From assembly GCA_963836375.1 (NCBI GenBank), contig CAWIJK010000002.1:1364001-1428000 (forward strand): 64,000 nt of DNA, read 5' to 3'. The notes below the pieces were generated by a model. That model ran no database searches, was not told the DNA's origin, and was given only the letters and a program-made list of their open reading frames with translations. The stretch is from CAWIJK01 sp963836375. GTDB taxonomy: Bacteria > Actinomycetota > Acidimicrobiia > Acidimicrobiales > RAAP-2. The position numbers and the translations under genes are program-made. Within the stretch, counting starts at the first letter, position 1. Each line of letters begins with the position of its first letter. This document shows, piece by piece, positions 49,731 through 58,502 of the stretch.

Positions 49731-51758
49731 CTAGGTCCCGGGTTGTCCGACGGCGGTGACCGCCGGCACCCCGTAGAAGATGACCGAGACGTTGGTGGCC
49801 GAGGCCGTGGCCGGGGCGTTCAGGGTCAACGTCGGGGTGCCCCCGCCGCTGACCACGTAGCCACCGCTGGGCAAGCCGGCCCCGCTCACCGTCACGTTGT
49901 TGAACGGCGAAGGGAGGCTGCCCGCTGCGGTGATGTCCGGTGGGAAGTCGCCCCCCGCCGTGAGGGTCACGGTGTCCGACCCGGACGTGGTGGTGACCGG
50001 CAGGTCCGCCGCGCACTCGTTGTTGGGGGCGGCGATCCCGTCGGCGGGGGTCGAGACCGCTGCGGCCTGGGACTCGTCGGTCAGTCGGGGGAACCCGAAG
50101 AGCGTCGAGATGTCCGTCCCGAGCTCGGTGTCGAAGTTCTTCCCGGTCTCGTTGTCGGTGCCTTTCTTGAAGTTGACGTTGGAGTCGCAGATCCAGTTCA
50201 AGAAACCCGCCGTCGAGGCCCGGACCGTGTCAGTCCGGTAGATGTTCCGCAGGGTGATGGTCGTCGGGTACGTGTCGGACAGCAGGTTGGGGGTGGTCGG
50301 GAGGATCCCGCCGTTCTGGGTCAGCTTGGTGCCCGAGTACGAGGTCCCGTCGATGGTCACCGCGGCGGCGTAGGGGTTGGTGTTGAACACGCCGTTCGAC
50401 TCGATGTAGATGGTGGTCGACGCCTCGATGGCCTGGTCCACGTAGTCGGGGTTCGGGAAGTCCGACTGGGCGAACTGGTCGATCTGGTCCGAGCTGTTCT
50501 GGAGGGCGATGTGGGCCGAGTTGGGACTGGGGGCGGTCACCGGATTGGGGTCCCCCGGCGAGTTGGCGTTCATGTTCGAGGCGCACCCGCCACCCGACAC
50601 CCCCGAGTTGGCGTACGAGGCGAAGGTCGACTCAATACCCGCACCGGTGTTCACCCCGATGAGCCTGATGGCCAGGCCGAACGGCACCCCGGACCCCTCG
50701 GCGAAGGTGGTCGAGGTGGCAAAGGTCAAGGTGGCGGTGGTGGAGCTCGCCGTGGCCGGCGCCGACAGGATGAGGCTGGTACCGGCCACCGACGAGACCG
50801 TCGTTTTCGAGGCGATGCCCGGGCCGCTGACGCCCTGGCCGGCGGCGATGGCGGCGGGGAACGAGGTGACCGGGCCGCTCCCGCTCAGCGTGGCGGTGGT
50901 GGAACCCGAGTTCGTGGTCACGTCGACGATCTCGAGATCCGGGCCGAGGTTGGTCAGCTGGCCCCAGTCGGTGATCCTCGTCCCCCCTCCTGCGCACCAC
51001 AGGCGGTAGACGGTGCTGCCCGCCCCGCCGCCGTTGTCAGCGTTGGAGATGTCGCTGAGCGGGGTCCCGTTGTAGGGACCGGCCGTCGGGTCGCCGGGCA
51101 GCCAGCCGCTCACCACCGGGCCGATGGTGCCCCCGTTGACCGAGTCATAGCCCGAGAAGGTCGACGTACCGTAGGCGGAGGGGTTGAGCGGGTAGGCGAT
51201 GGCCGGCACAGCGTCCTTGGCGTAGCCGGTGTCGAGGTCCGGGCACCCGCCGATGGCCGGGGCCGGCTTGGTCCCCCGGGCGAAGTCGACCGCCAAGGGC
51301 GTGGGGAGCGAGCCGCAGAGCTGCTGGGATCCGGGGGTGCCCCCGATGTCGTCCACCCCCTCGTAGACCTCGGTCCGGTCCCAGTTGTCGCTCACGTCGG
51401 TCGTGGCGACGTTCTGGCCGGCCTGGCAGTAGTACTCCTCGTTGCTCGACGACGACGCCGGGTCGCTCGAGTTGTACAGGGTCTGGCCGGCGCTCGTGTT
51501 CAGGGTGCACCCGAAGAGACCGGCCCCGGTGTAGAGATCAGAGATCCGCTGCATCAAGAACAGCGTCGTGTCCGATCCGGCCCCCCGGATCGGCTCGACG
51601 TTGCCGTTGTAGAAGTGCGGGGCCACCGGCACCGCCCCCCCGGCGGGGTCGGGCGGCGCAGCGGCGGCGGCCACCCCGGTACCGACGAGCAGGCTTGCGG
51701 CGATGGCGGCGACGCCCATCGCCCCTGCGGTCACTCCACGGTTGCCCAGCCTCTGCAT
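49731..51758 (-). CDS. Secreted PstS-like substrate-binding protein with two inserted beta modules
   Basis: 675 residues, ATG 51758 with AGGAG upstream. The signal peptide ends AAAAAPPDP. RGAGSDTTLFLMQRISDLY matches the phosphate-binding protein opening. RITDWGQLTNLG is followed by an insertion of about 75 residues (TATLSGSGPVTSF...STTATLTF). The PBP sequence then resumes at GSGVPFGLAIRLIGVNTGAG. A second, related module closes the protein (DTVTLTAGGDFPP...ATNVSVIFYG). The ligand may not be phosphate. No Pst permease genes are adjacent; a PiT uptake system lies at 58.5 kb. Confidence 0.75.
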   Translation of the reverse strand: MQRLGNRGVTAGAMGVAAIAASLLVGTGVAAAAAPPDPAGGAVPVAPHFYNGNVEPIRGAGSDTTLFLMQRISDLYTGAGLFGCTLNTSAGQTLYNSSDPASSSSNEEYYCQAGQNVATTDVSDNWDRTEVYEGVDDIGGTPGSQQLCGSLPTPLAVDFARGTKPAPAIGGCPDLDTGYAKDAVPAIAYPLNPSAYGTSTFSGYDSVNGGTIGPVVSGWLPGDPTAGPYNGTPLSDISNADNGGGAGSTVYRLWCAGGGTRITDWGQLTNLGPDLEIVDVTTNSGSTTATLSGSGPVTSFPAAIAAGQGVSGPGIASKTTVSSVAGTSLILSAPATASSTTATLTFATSTTFAEGSGVPFGLAIRLIGVNTGAGIESTFASYANSGVSGGGCASNMNANSPGDPNPVTAPSPNSAHIALQNSSDQIDQFAQSDFPNPDYVDQAIEASTTIYIESNGVFNTNPYAAAVTIDGTSYSGTKLTQNGGILPTTPNLLSDTYPTTITLRNIYRTDTVRASTAGFLNWICDSNVNFKKGTDNETGKNFDTELGTDISTLFGFPRLTDESQAAAVSTPADGIAAPNNECAADLPVTTTSGSDTVTLTAGGDFPPDITAAGSLPSPFNNVTVSGAGLPSGGYVVSGGGTPTLTLNAPATASATNVSVIFYGVPAVTAVGQPGT

Positions 51759-51848
51759 GGTTCCCGTTGCTCCTCTCATGGCCGGCCCCCGGGCCCTCCT
51801 CTCGGCCCTCGACGGTCGGACTCGTCGCCGGACGGCCGGTGTGCGCAT

Positions 51849-51877
51849 ATCCTGACTAAAACCATCTGATTTGTCAA
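51849..51877 (-). promoter_or_regulatory. Promoter of the PstS-like gene
   Basis: On the minus strand TTGACA (51877-51872) is 17 bp from CAGGAT (51854-51849). This is the most AT-rich stretch in the region and predicts a leader of about 85 nt. The rest of the 328-bp gap (51759-52086) shows no convincing gene. Confidence 0.55.
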
Positions 51878-52086
51878 TATGATGCGTTTAGGAGTCAAGG
51901 GCGTCGATCCGGGCGACTCGGGCCGCGGCGACCCCGGTGGTCGAGCCCGCGGGGGCCGTCGGTGGGCCGGTGGGGGCCCCGGTCAGGATCGACCGGGCCG
52001 GGCGTCGGACCGGCGGCGCGCCGGCTCGAGCGGTCTGATGGCGCACCCGGAGGTGGCGGTGGCCGGATAGCCGGCCAGGTGGACGC

Positions 52087-52773
52087 TCAGGACCCGTAGT
52101 CGAGTCCCGCGTACCACTCCTTCCGCCCAGACGGCGTCAGGTCCAGCAGGTGCCAGACCGGGTTCAACAGATCGATGCCGCGCTCTTTGATCTCGGCGGA
52201 CATCCAGGGATGGGCACTGTAGAAGTGGCGCACCGGCCCGCCGGGGTCCAACGTGAACACCGAGATCTGCGAGTCCTGGGCCCCGTCTTCGGTTTCGCTG
52301 CCGAGATCGAGCTTGAATGTGTTGTCGGCGCAGCTCAGGAGGCGAAGCCGGTGCCAGCCCCGGTCCCGCGCGTGGGCCCGCAGGGCCGGGAGCTCTGCCG
52401 CGGCGACGATGGCCAGATCGGCGTTCTGCTCGAGGTGGTGGGCGATCCCGTTGAGGCCGTCGATCCATGACGTGCACATGGGACACGGGGTCGTCTGGGA
52501 CTTGCCGTACATGAGGTGGTAGACGATGAGCGGGCGATCCGGGCCGCTGAACAGGTCCTGCAGCTGGACCCCTCGCACCGGCCCGTCGCCGGCGCCCAGG
52601 TCCTCGGGGCCCTCGAGGAACTCGTAGTTCTCGACGGCCGGGCCCCCAGGAAGCTGGCGGCGCAGCCGGGCCACCCGCTCCCGGTGGGCCATGAGCTCGA
52701 TCTCGGCCTCGAGGAGGGCCTCGCGGCTCGAGCGGTACTCGGGCGATTCGTCGTTCAGATTGGTGATCTCCAC
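52087..52773 (-). CDS. DUF899 family thioredoxin-like protein
   Basis: 228 residues, GTG 52773 with GGGAGGG upstream. An N-terminal helix (EYRSSREALLEAEIELMAHRE) precedes the DUF899 core: QLQDLFSGPDRPLIVYHLMY, PCPMCTSWIDGLNGIAHHLEQ with a CxxC pair, and ISVFTLDPGGPVRHFYSAH. It is predicted to have a thioredoxin fold in the cytoplasm, with a redox or disulfide function not established. No signal peptide. Divergent from the DUF2510 gene. Confidence 0.85.
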   Translation of the reverse strand: MEITNLNDESPEYRSSREALLEAEIELMAHRERVARLRRQLPGGPAVENYEFLEGPEDLGAGDGPVRGVQLQDLFSGPDRPLIVYHLMYGKSQTTPCPMCTSWIDGLNGIAHHLEQNADLAIVAAAELPALRAHARDRGWHRLRLLSCADNTFKLDLGSETEDGAQDSQISVFTLDPGGPVRHFYSAHPWMSAEIKERGIDLLNPVWHLLDLTPSGRKEWYAGLDYGS

Positions 52774-53015
52774 GGGCCCTCCCGCTGTGCGACCGACCCC
52801 GACCACGACGCTACCGAAGGTGACCCGTCGTCCTCGAACCGTGTCCCGAGCCGGGCGGGTCTCTTCGAATCCCTCCTGGTCAGGGGGCCCGAAAGCAGAC
52901 CGTGGCCCGGGCTTCGGCCACCGGGGAACCCGGCCCGGACCACCCGGCGCCCGATACAACCAAAGTGCAACTTGGGTGCGACGGGACGAAGACCTGACGG
53001 ATTTACTCTCTTCAT

Positions 53016-53333
53016 ATGGGAGATCAAACGAGGTACAGGAAGTATGAGGTCTACGACTTCGTGTCGAAGCCGATCGGCCCACTCGCCGGAGCAGGGTCTT
53101 GCGATGAGGGCCCGAGCCTCCCGGCCATACCCTCGTTCTACGCCGGACCCGAGGCCATGAAGGCGCCGGCCGATCCCAAGCCCGTGGTGAACCGCCAGCC
53201 CAATGTTCCAGCCGGCTGGTATCCCGACCCGGCCCGCCGCCATCAGCAGCGCTTCTGGGACGGCTCTATCTGGACCCAGCAGGTGGCCGACAACGGGACC
53301 GTCGGGCTCGACGGCGGGCCGTCCGCGGCCTGA
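53016..53333 (+). CDS. DUF2510 domain protein
   Basis: 105 residues from ATG 53016, six bases after TACTCT (leaderless). The C-terminal half is PAGWYPDPARRHQQRFWDGSIWTQQV, the actinobacterial DUF2510 motif with its WYPDP and RFWDG tryptophans. Usually this motif precedes membrane helices or an RDD/PH domain; none follows here, so it is a free-standing copy. Function unknown. The 244 bp after it hold no gene that I can support. Confidence 0.75.
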   Translation: MGDQTRYRKYEVYDFVSKPIGPLAGAGSCDEGPSLPAIPSFYAGPEAMKAPADPKPVVNRQPNVPAGWYPDPARRHQQRFWDGSIWTQQVADNGTVGLDGGPSAA

Positions 53334-53577
53334 CCCAGCGAGCGGGTCGCCCTCGGGCACCCGAGGTTCGGGCGAAATCCGAGCACCAGCGACGCCGTCG
53401 CCAGGCTGATCCGGGACCTGCGGGCACCGACAACTGGGCACGTCACCACCGTCACGGGGGAACGGTTGAGCCCCGCTTCCTCTCGCCACGAATCCTGCTC
53501 GTTGACCGACTCTCAGGTCCGGTCGCCAGGATCGCTGGGTCCCCGGAACCGGCCGTGGTTCCACGACCGGCCAGCCG

Positions 53578-54807
53578 CTACACCCTGTCGAGATCCAGCA
53601 TCCGGATGGCGTTGCCCCGCAGGACCTTGTAGGCCACGTCGTCGTCGAGGTCTGCGCAGAGCTTCTCGATGTAGGCCTCCGAGTGCGGCCACGTCGTGTC
53701 GGTGTGCGGGTAGTCCGTCTCGAAGCAGATGTTGTCCTCCCCCACCTCGTCCAACGAGCGGAGTCCGTGGCGGTCGGCCGTGAAACAGCCGAAGATCCGG
53801 CCGTAGTACTGCGTCGACGGAAGAACCGGGATCCGCTCCTTGGCGTGTGTCCACGCGTCGTGCATCTCCCACACCGTGTCCGCACGCTCGAGCACGTACG
53901 GGATCCAGCCGATCTGACCCTCCGAGTAGGCCAGCTTCAGCTTCGGGAACTTCAAGAGGTTCCCCGAGAACAACCAGTCCGTGAGAGACGCCATCGCATT
54001 GTTGAAGCCGAGCGTCACCCCGACGGCCTTGTTCGAGTCAGGGGAGGCGATCGGGTTGGTGCTGCTCGAACCCACGTGCATGCAAATCGTGACGCCGTAC
54101 TCGTTGCAGACCTCCCACAGGGGATCCCAGTAGTCGGTGTTGATGCTGGGCAACTTCAGCCGGGTCGGGATCTCACTGAACGCGATGGCTCGAACCCCGC
54201 GCTCGGCGTTCCTCTTCGTCTCAGCCGCCGCCAACTCGGCGTCCCAAAGCGGGATCAGGCACAGCGGGATGTTCACGCCGCCCGAGGGCGCGCACCACTC
54301 CTCGACCATCCAGTCATTGTTCGCCTTCACGCAGGCCAGGCCCAGCTCCTTGTCCTCACCCTCGTAGAAGGTCTGTCCGCAGAAGCGGGGGAAGGTGGGG
54401 AATGGCAGGGACCCGTCGGTGTAGTTGAGGGTCAGGTCCCGGACCCTCTCGTCGCGGTCCCAGCAACCCTTGCGCATCTCGTCGAACGTGATCGCCGTCA
54501 TCGTCATCTGGGTGCGGTCGAAGACGATGTTGCCCTGGTCATCCAGCGACGTCGACGCCTGGGGGATGGCCACGAACTTCTTCTGGACGTAGATCAACTG
54601 GTCGTCGTAGTACCAGGCGTCCCCCCACGTCCCGTCCGGATCCTCCACCATGTCGTACTTGGCCCCGGAGAGATGCTTGAAGGCCCCCCACTTCTTGCGT
54701 TCGACACGGGGACCCCGCTCCCGCCACTTCTCGGGCAGCCAGGTCTGCCAGACATGGGGCGGCTCCACCACGTGGTCGTCGACGCTGATGATCTTGGGAA
54801 GTGCCAT
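53578..54807 (-). CDS. Amidohydrolase-family (ACMSD-like) metal-dependent hydrolase
   Basis: 409 residues from ATG 54807, six bases after TAGCCT (leaderless). SVDDHVVEPPHVWQTWLPEKW is the amidohydrolase-2 opening (DxH near the N-terminus). MHVGSSSTNP supplies a metal His, CFETDYPHTDTTWPHS the late catalytic Asp region, and VLRGNAIRMLDLD the ending. Family members hydrolyse or decarboxylate ring or oxo-acid substrates; the long middle domain suggests a bulky substrate. Operator site 9 is directly upstream, so it belongs to the shared regulon despite its distance. Confidence 0.85.
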   Translation of the reverse strand: MALPKIISVDDHVVEPPHVWQTWLPEKWRERGPRVERKKWGAFKHLSGAKYDMVEDPDGTWGDAWYYDDQLIYVQKKFVAIPQASTSLDDQGNIVFDRTQMTMTAITFDEMRKGCWDRDERVRDLTLNYTDGSLPFPTFPRFCGQTFYEGEDKELGLACVKANNDWMVEEWCAPSGGVNIPLCLIPLWDAELAAAETKRNAERGVRAIAFSEIPTRLKLPSINTDYWDPLWEVCNEYGVTICMHVGSSSTNPIASPDSNKAVGVTLGFNNAMASLTDWLFSGNLLKFPKLKLAYSEGQIGWIPYVLERADTVWEMHDAWTHAKERIPVLPSTQYYGRIFGCFTADRHGLRSLDEVGEDNICFETDYPHTDTTWPHSEAYIEKLCADLDDDVAYKVLRGNAIRMLDLDRV

Positions 54808-54828
54808 GGAGAAAGGCTATCTGTTCCC

Positions 54829-54842
54829 TGACGCCCGTGTCA
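54829..54842. promoter_or_regulatory. TGAC-N6-GTCA operator, site 9 (amidohydrolase)
   Basis: TGACGCCCGTGTCA. On the minus strand the -10 TAGCCT (54819-54814) lies nine bases downstream, so the operator covers the -35 of the leaderless amidohydrolase gene. Confidence 0.68.
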
Positions 54843-54965
54843 GAGAACCCGGCGGGCGCTCACTGACCAGCCTCTCGACGGTCCCGGACCCGGCGGGGAA
54901 CGTCCGAGGGTTCCCGCTCTGACCGGCCGCAGGCCGGGCCGCCGACACCTATCGGGAGGACGGTC

Positions 54966-55163
54966 TCACCTCGTCGACCAGGTGCTCCACCGCGTCGCCC
55001 GCCTGTCCGACCATGCGCCCCCGCCCGACGGGCCCGGGCCGTCCTCCCCGGAACCTCGCGCACGCCGGGCCCGGCCGCTTTGCCCCCCGGGGGTGCGCGT
55101 GGCCGCCATCTCGGTCGTCGGGGCGGCCGCCTCGGCAGCCGGGGCGGTGCCTGCGCTGGTCAT
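54966..55163 (-). other. Weak small ORF, possibly frameshifted
   Basis: ATG 55163 has GAGGGGAGAGGG upstream and reads MTSAGTAPAAEAAAPTTEMA, with an Ala/Arg-rich continuation for 65 residues. In the overlapping frame the end looks more protein-like (VGQAGDAVEHLVDEVRPSSR, ending at 54949), hinting at a broken or frameshifted small gene. No family is recognised. The surrounding 54843-55386 stretch holds no other support. Confidence 0.2.
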
Positions 55164-55386
55164 CGTTCCCTCTCCCCTCGACGTCGTTGCGTTCGGTCGT
55201 CTGCCATCGGCCCGGCAATGCCCAATCGCCAAACCGCCGATGTGTTGGTCCGGCGGTGGCGACTTCACCGACCCGACAGCGCTGGACACCCGCGGCCGAC
55301 ACCTGCCCGCCGCCAGTGGCTCCCAGCCCCGGGGCAGCGCATCCTCGGGACGCTGCGGTGGGCGTACCGGCGATAGCGTGGCACCC

Positions 55387-56688
55387 TTGACCGACACGTT
55401 GGAGCGACCCCGAGCCGAGCTGGACAGTCCGCTCGGGGTCGACGGCACCGCCCGCCGGACGCGGCTGGCCTCGCCGCGCGTCAGGCGGAACCGGCGATGG
55501 TGGGGACTGGGTCTCTTGGCCGCCGCTCTGCTGGCGGCCCTGCTGCTGGCCGGCGGGGGCGGACACCCCGGCCACCGGACCGGGATCAGCCACCCGCTCC
55601 GACCGCACGGTCATCCCCCGCCGGCCAAGGCGGGTCCACTCGACCCGGACTGGGACGGCGACGGCCAGCCCGTCAGCTTCAGCTTCGGGGGCGATGTCCA
55701 CTTCCCCGCCGGCACCAACCTGGGCGACCGGTTGGCGGCCGACCCGGCCACGGCCCTTGGTCCGACCGTGCCCGCCCTGCTGTCGGGCACCGACCTCTCG
55801 ATGGTCAACCTCGAATCGGCCCTGACTGACGGGACCTGCCCGGACCCCCAGCCCAAGCAGTACGTGTTCAGCGCACCGTCGTCAGCGATCACCGCCTTCC
55901 AGGGCGCCCACGTCTCGTTGATCACCGAGGCCAACAACCACGGTGAGGACTGCGGTCCGGCCGGCCTGCAGATGGCCCTGGCCACGCGCCAGCAGTCCGG
56001 GTACACGATCCTGGGTATCGGGCAGAACGCCGCCGACGCCTTCACCCCTTACCGGATCACGGTCCGAGGGGAACGGATCACCATCATCGCCGCCACCCAG
56101 GTCATCGACAGCGATCTGCAGACCGCCTGGACGGCCACCACGACCCAGCCCGGCCTGGCCTCCGCCTACGACGTGAACGACCTCGTCGCCTCGGTGGAGG
56201 CGGCCCGCAAGGACTCCGACACGGTGATCGTCTACCTGCACTGGGGCACCGAGCTCGACGCCTGTCCGAACCCCCTCCAAGAGCCCCTGGCCGAGGTGCT
56301 CGTGAAGGCGGGAGCGGACATCATCGTGGGGACCCACGCCCACGTGCTCTTGGGGGCCGGCTATCTGGGCACGGCCTTCGTGGACTACGGGCTGGGCAAC
56401 TTCGCCTTCTACGACAACTCCCCCCCCGAGAACCAGAGCGGGGCCCTGGTGGTCACGGCGACCGGCCGGCGGATCGACGACGTGACCTGGCGGCCGGCGG
56501 TGATCGAGGACGACCTCCCCCAACCACTGTCGGGCCCGGCCGCCCAGGCGGCCGTCGCCAGCTGGCAGCAGGACCGGGCCTGCACCAACGCCACGGCGAC
56601 ACCCGGCGCGCCCGAGGCCAGCGCGACAACCGAGTCGGCCCCCGCCGACCCGGCGGCGGCCCAGATTCTCTCGGTCGACTCGGGCTGA
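55387..56688 (+). CDS. CapA-like metallophosphatase-fold protein (poly-gamma-glutamate capsule family)
   Basis: About 433 residues. There is no in-frame ATG near the start; TTG 55387 lies seven bases after TAGCGT, so a leaderless start is inferred (GTG 55378 possible). A membrane anchor follows (RRWWGLGLLAAALLAALLLA, about 40-60). Then SFGGDVHFP, MVNLESALTD, TEANNHGEDCG, VIVYLHWGTE, VGTHAHVLLGAGYLG and YGLGNFAFYD supply the metal ligands of the CapA/PGA_cap family. It probably acts outside the membrane on a polymer or phosphoester; no capsule operon is nearby. Confidence 0.85.
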   Translation: MTDTLERPRAELDSPLGVDGTARRTRLASPRVRRNRRWWGLGLLAAALLAALLLAGGGGHPGHRTGISHPLRPHGHPPPAKAGPLDPDWDGDGQPVSFSFGGDVHFPAGTNLGDRLAADPATALGPTVPALLSGTDLSMVNLESALTDGTCPDPQPKQYVFSAPSSAITAFQGAHVSLITEANNHGEDCGPAGLQMALATRQQSGYTILGIGQNAADAFTPYRITVRGERITIIAATQVIDSDLQTAWTATTTQPGLASAYDVNDLVASVEAARKDSDTVIVYLHWGTELDACPNPLQEPLAEVLVKAGADIIVGTHAHVLLGAGYLGTAFVDYGLGNFAFYDNSPPENQSGALVVTATGRRIDDVTWRPAVIEDDLPQPLSGPAAQAAVASWQQDRACTNATATPGAPEASATTESAPADPAAAQILSVDSG

Positions 56689-56701
56689 CGGCCTCTCGGG
56701 G

Positions 56702-57154
56702 TCAGATCCCCGACAGCGAGAGGAAGTGCCCGAACCTGAGGGGCACCTTTCGGAAGATCACGGTGCTGAAGAGGTGGGTCGCCGGGTAGCCCACCATGAC
56801 GACGGCGAACTTCCCGGCGGGCCGTCCCCTCGGGTGTTCCACCGCGGCCGCGGTGAACCGACCCTCGAACGCCACGAGGCATACCCGGTCCGAACCCCTG
56901 GCCCCAGCCGAGACCGCGGCGTCATAGGCGTGGGGGGCCTGGTGGCGAAGGCTGGCCACGGTGAACAGGCGCACCCCCACGAGCCGACCCACCCCGTGCA
57001 CCGCGCCGTCGGCCGTCGGCAGGGCGACGAAGCACGGACTCGACGAAGTCCCGAGGTCCGAGCGGGCCGACGCGCAGGCGGTGAGGCTCACCGACGTGAC
57101 CAGGCAGGCCACGATGACTCCGACGGGGGCCGGGCGCCACCAGCGCCGGGTCAC
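56702..57154 (-). CDS. Lipoprotein of unknown function
   Basis: 150 residues from GTG 57154, overlapping the membrane protein's stop (GTGA). After RRWWRPAPVGVIVACLVT comes a lipobox SLTAC, with Cys27 as the lipid anchor. The mature domain has CFVALPTADGAVHG, GRLVGVRLFTVASLRHQAP and KFAVVMVGYPATHLF. No domain family is recognised. Translational coupling to the MprF-like membrane protein suggests they act together at the cell surface. Confidence 0.7.
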   Translation of the reverse strand: MTRRWWRPAPVGVIVACLVTSVSLTACASARSDLGTSSSPCFVALPTADGAVHGVGRLVGVRLFTVASLRHQAPHAYDAAVSAGARGSDRVCLVAFEGRFTAAAVEHPRGRPAGKFAVVMVGYPATHLFSTVIFRKVPLRFGHFLSLSGI

Positions 57155-58320
57155 GCGTCGGCCCCTTCGACCCCGACCGGGCTCGGGGCCCGCCCGTCGC
57201 CCGCCGTCGCCGCGGCACCCTTCGACGGCGCCGCCTCGATCGGGCCGAACCGCACGGCGCGTTGCCAACGGCCGCGGTGGATGCCGATGACCAGTCCCCC
57301 CCAGCACAGCCAGCCCACCAGGGTCACCAGCCAGAAGCTGATGAGGCGGTAAATGAGGACGGCCTCGACGGTGGTCGTGCGCGAGCCGCCGAAGAACACC
57401 AGGGCGATGGTGATGCTGCCCTCCACCGCCCCGAGGCCTCCGGGGGTGATGGGCAGATTTGCCGCCAGCTGCCCGGCGCCGTAGGCGAGCAGCAGCCCCT
57501 TCCAGGGGATGGGCGCCCCGATGGCGAGGAACGTCATGGCGAAGCATGCACAGTCGAGGACCCAGTTGACGAGTCCCCATCCGAGAACCACGCCCATGGA
57601 CCGCCAGCTGAGGCGGACCACGGTGATGCGCTCGATCACGTGGTCGATCTGCTCGACCACGTCGCCGTGAGGCCGGCCGGTCAGGCGCCGACAGATCCGG
57701 ACCCCCCAGTTGACGAGCAGGGCCAGCGGGCGCTCGTAGACGAACAACGCCGCCACGGCGACCGTCACCACCAGGACGCCGACGATGACCGGGACCAGAC
57801 CGAGGCTGGCACCCAACTCGGCGGCCAGGGCGGCCCCGGCCGCCGCCAGGAGGGCCAGCGAGAGGGCGGCGGCCACGCCGGTCCCGACCAGGGTCCACCC
57901 GGCGATGGCGTCGTCGGCCCCGAAGCGCCGGTACCAGCGGAAGCCGTAGACGGCGGCGAAGGCGGCCCCCCCGGGCAGGGAATTGTTCATGGCCTGGGCG
58001 CCCACGGTCATGGCGACCAGGGGGCCGACCGGGGACCGCACGCCGCCCGCCTCCAAGAGGCGGTACTGCATCCCGGCGAAGGCCACCAAGGACCCCGTCT
58101 CGACGACCACCGCCAGGACGAGCCAGACCCAGTGGACGTGGTCGAGGACGCCCGAGAGCCCCTGCAGCTCGTCGCGGTGCCCACCGATGACCCAAAGGGC
58201 CAGGGCGGCCAGGGCCAGCCCCAGCACAAAGCGGATGTAGGGCCATGCCCGCCGGAGCGGCCCCTTGGGGTGGACGCCGGTCGACCGGTCAGCGGCGGCC
58301 TGCATGCCCCCGGGCGCCAC
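57151..58320 (-). CDS. Lysylphosphatidylglycerol synthase-type membrane protein (UPF0104 / AglD-like)
   Basis: 389 residues (GTG 58320; ATG 58305 possible). About eight to nine membrane helices, with the family motifs MTVGAQAMNNSLPGGAAFAAVYGFRWY, AYGAGQLAANLPITPGGLGAVEGSI and LIYRLISFWLVTLVGWL. This is the flippase-like domain found in MprF and dolichol/glycosyl transfer partners; it lacks the catalytic transferase domain. It likely moves a lipid-linked molecule. A TAGGGT (58354-58349) promoter element lies upstream. Operonic with the lipoprotein; divergent from PiT. Confidence 0.85.
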   Translation of the reverse strand: MAPGGMQAAADRSTGVHPKGPLRRAWPYIRFVLGLALAALALWVIGGHRDELQGLSGVLDHVHWVWLVLAVVVETGSLVAFAGMQYRLLEAGGVRSPVGPLVAMTVGAQAMNNSLPGGAAFAAVYGFRWYRRFGADDAIAGWTLVGTGVAAALSLALLAAAGAALAAELGASLGLVPVIVGVLVVTVAVAALFVYERPLALLVNWGVRICRRLTGRPHGDVVEQIDHVIERITVVRLSWRSMGVVLGWGLVNWVLDCACFAMTFLAIGAPIPWKGLLLAYGAGQLAANLPITPGGLGAVEGSITIALVFFGGSRTTTVEAVLIYRLISFWLVTLVGWLCWGGLVIGIHRGRWQRAVRFGPIEAAPSKGAAATAGDGRAPSPVGVEGADA

Positions 58321-58502
58321 CCGCTGGGAGGTCGAACGGCACAGGTCAACCCTACCTGGGGTCCTCCCGGCCCCAGCGGCCAGCGGGGCCGGCGCCCGTC
58401 GTCCACCAGGGGCGGTTCATCGAACCGTCACCGGCGGGCGTGGCGGTCCGGGCCAGTATTGGGCGTGCCCACCGGCCCTGGAACCCCCGGCTGAGGCGGC
58501 GC

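Noticed and set aside
51879..52070. 63-codon plus-strand ORF in the gap before the PstS-like gene
   Set aside because: No ribosome site, Gly/Arg-rich, and it overlaps the better-supported minus-strand promoter.
53334..53577. Gap between the DUF2510 and amidohydrolase genes
   Set aside because: No ORF with motif, signal or ribosome site on either strand; nothing to report.
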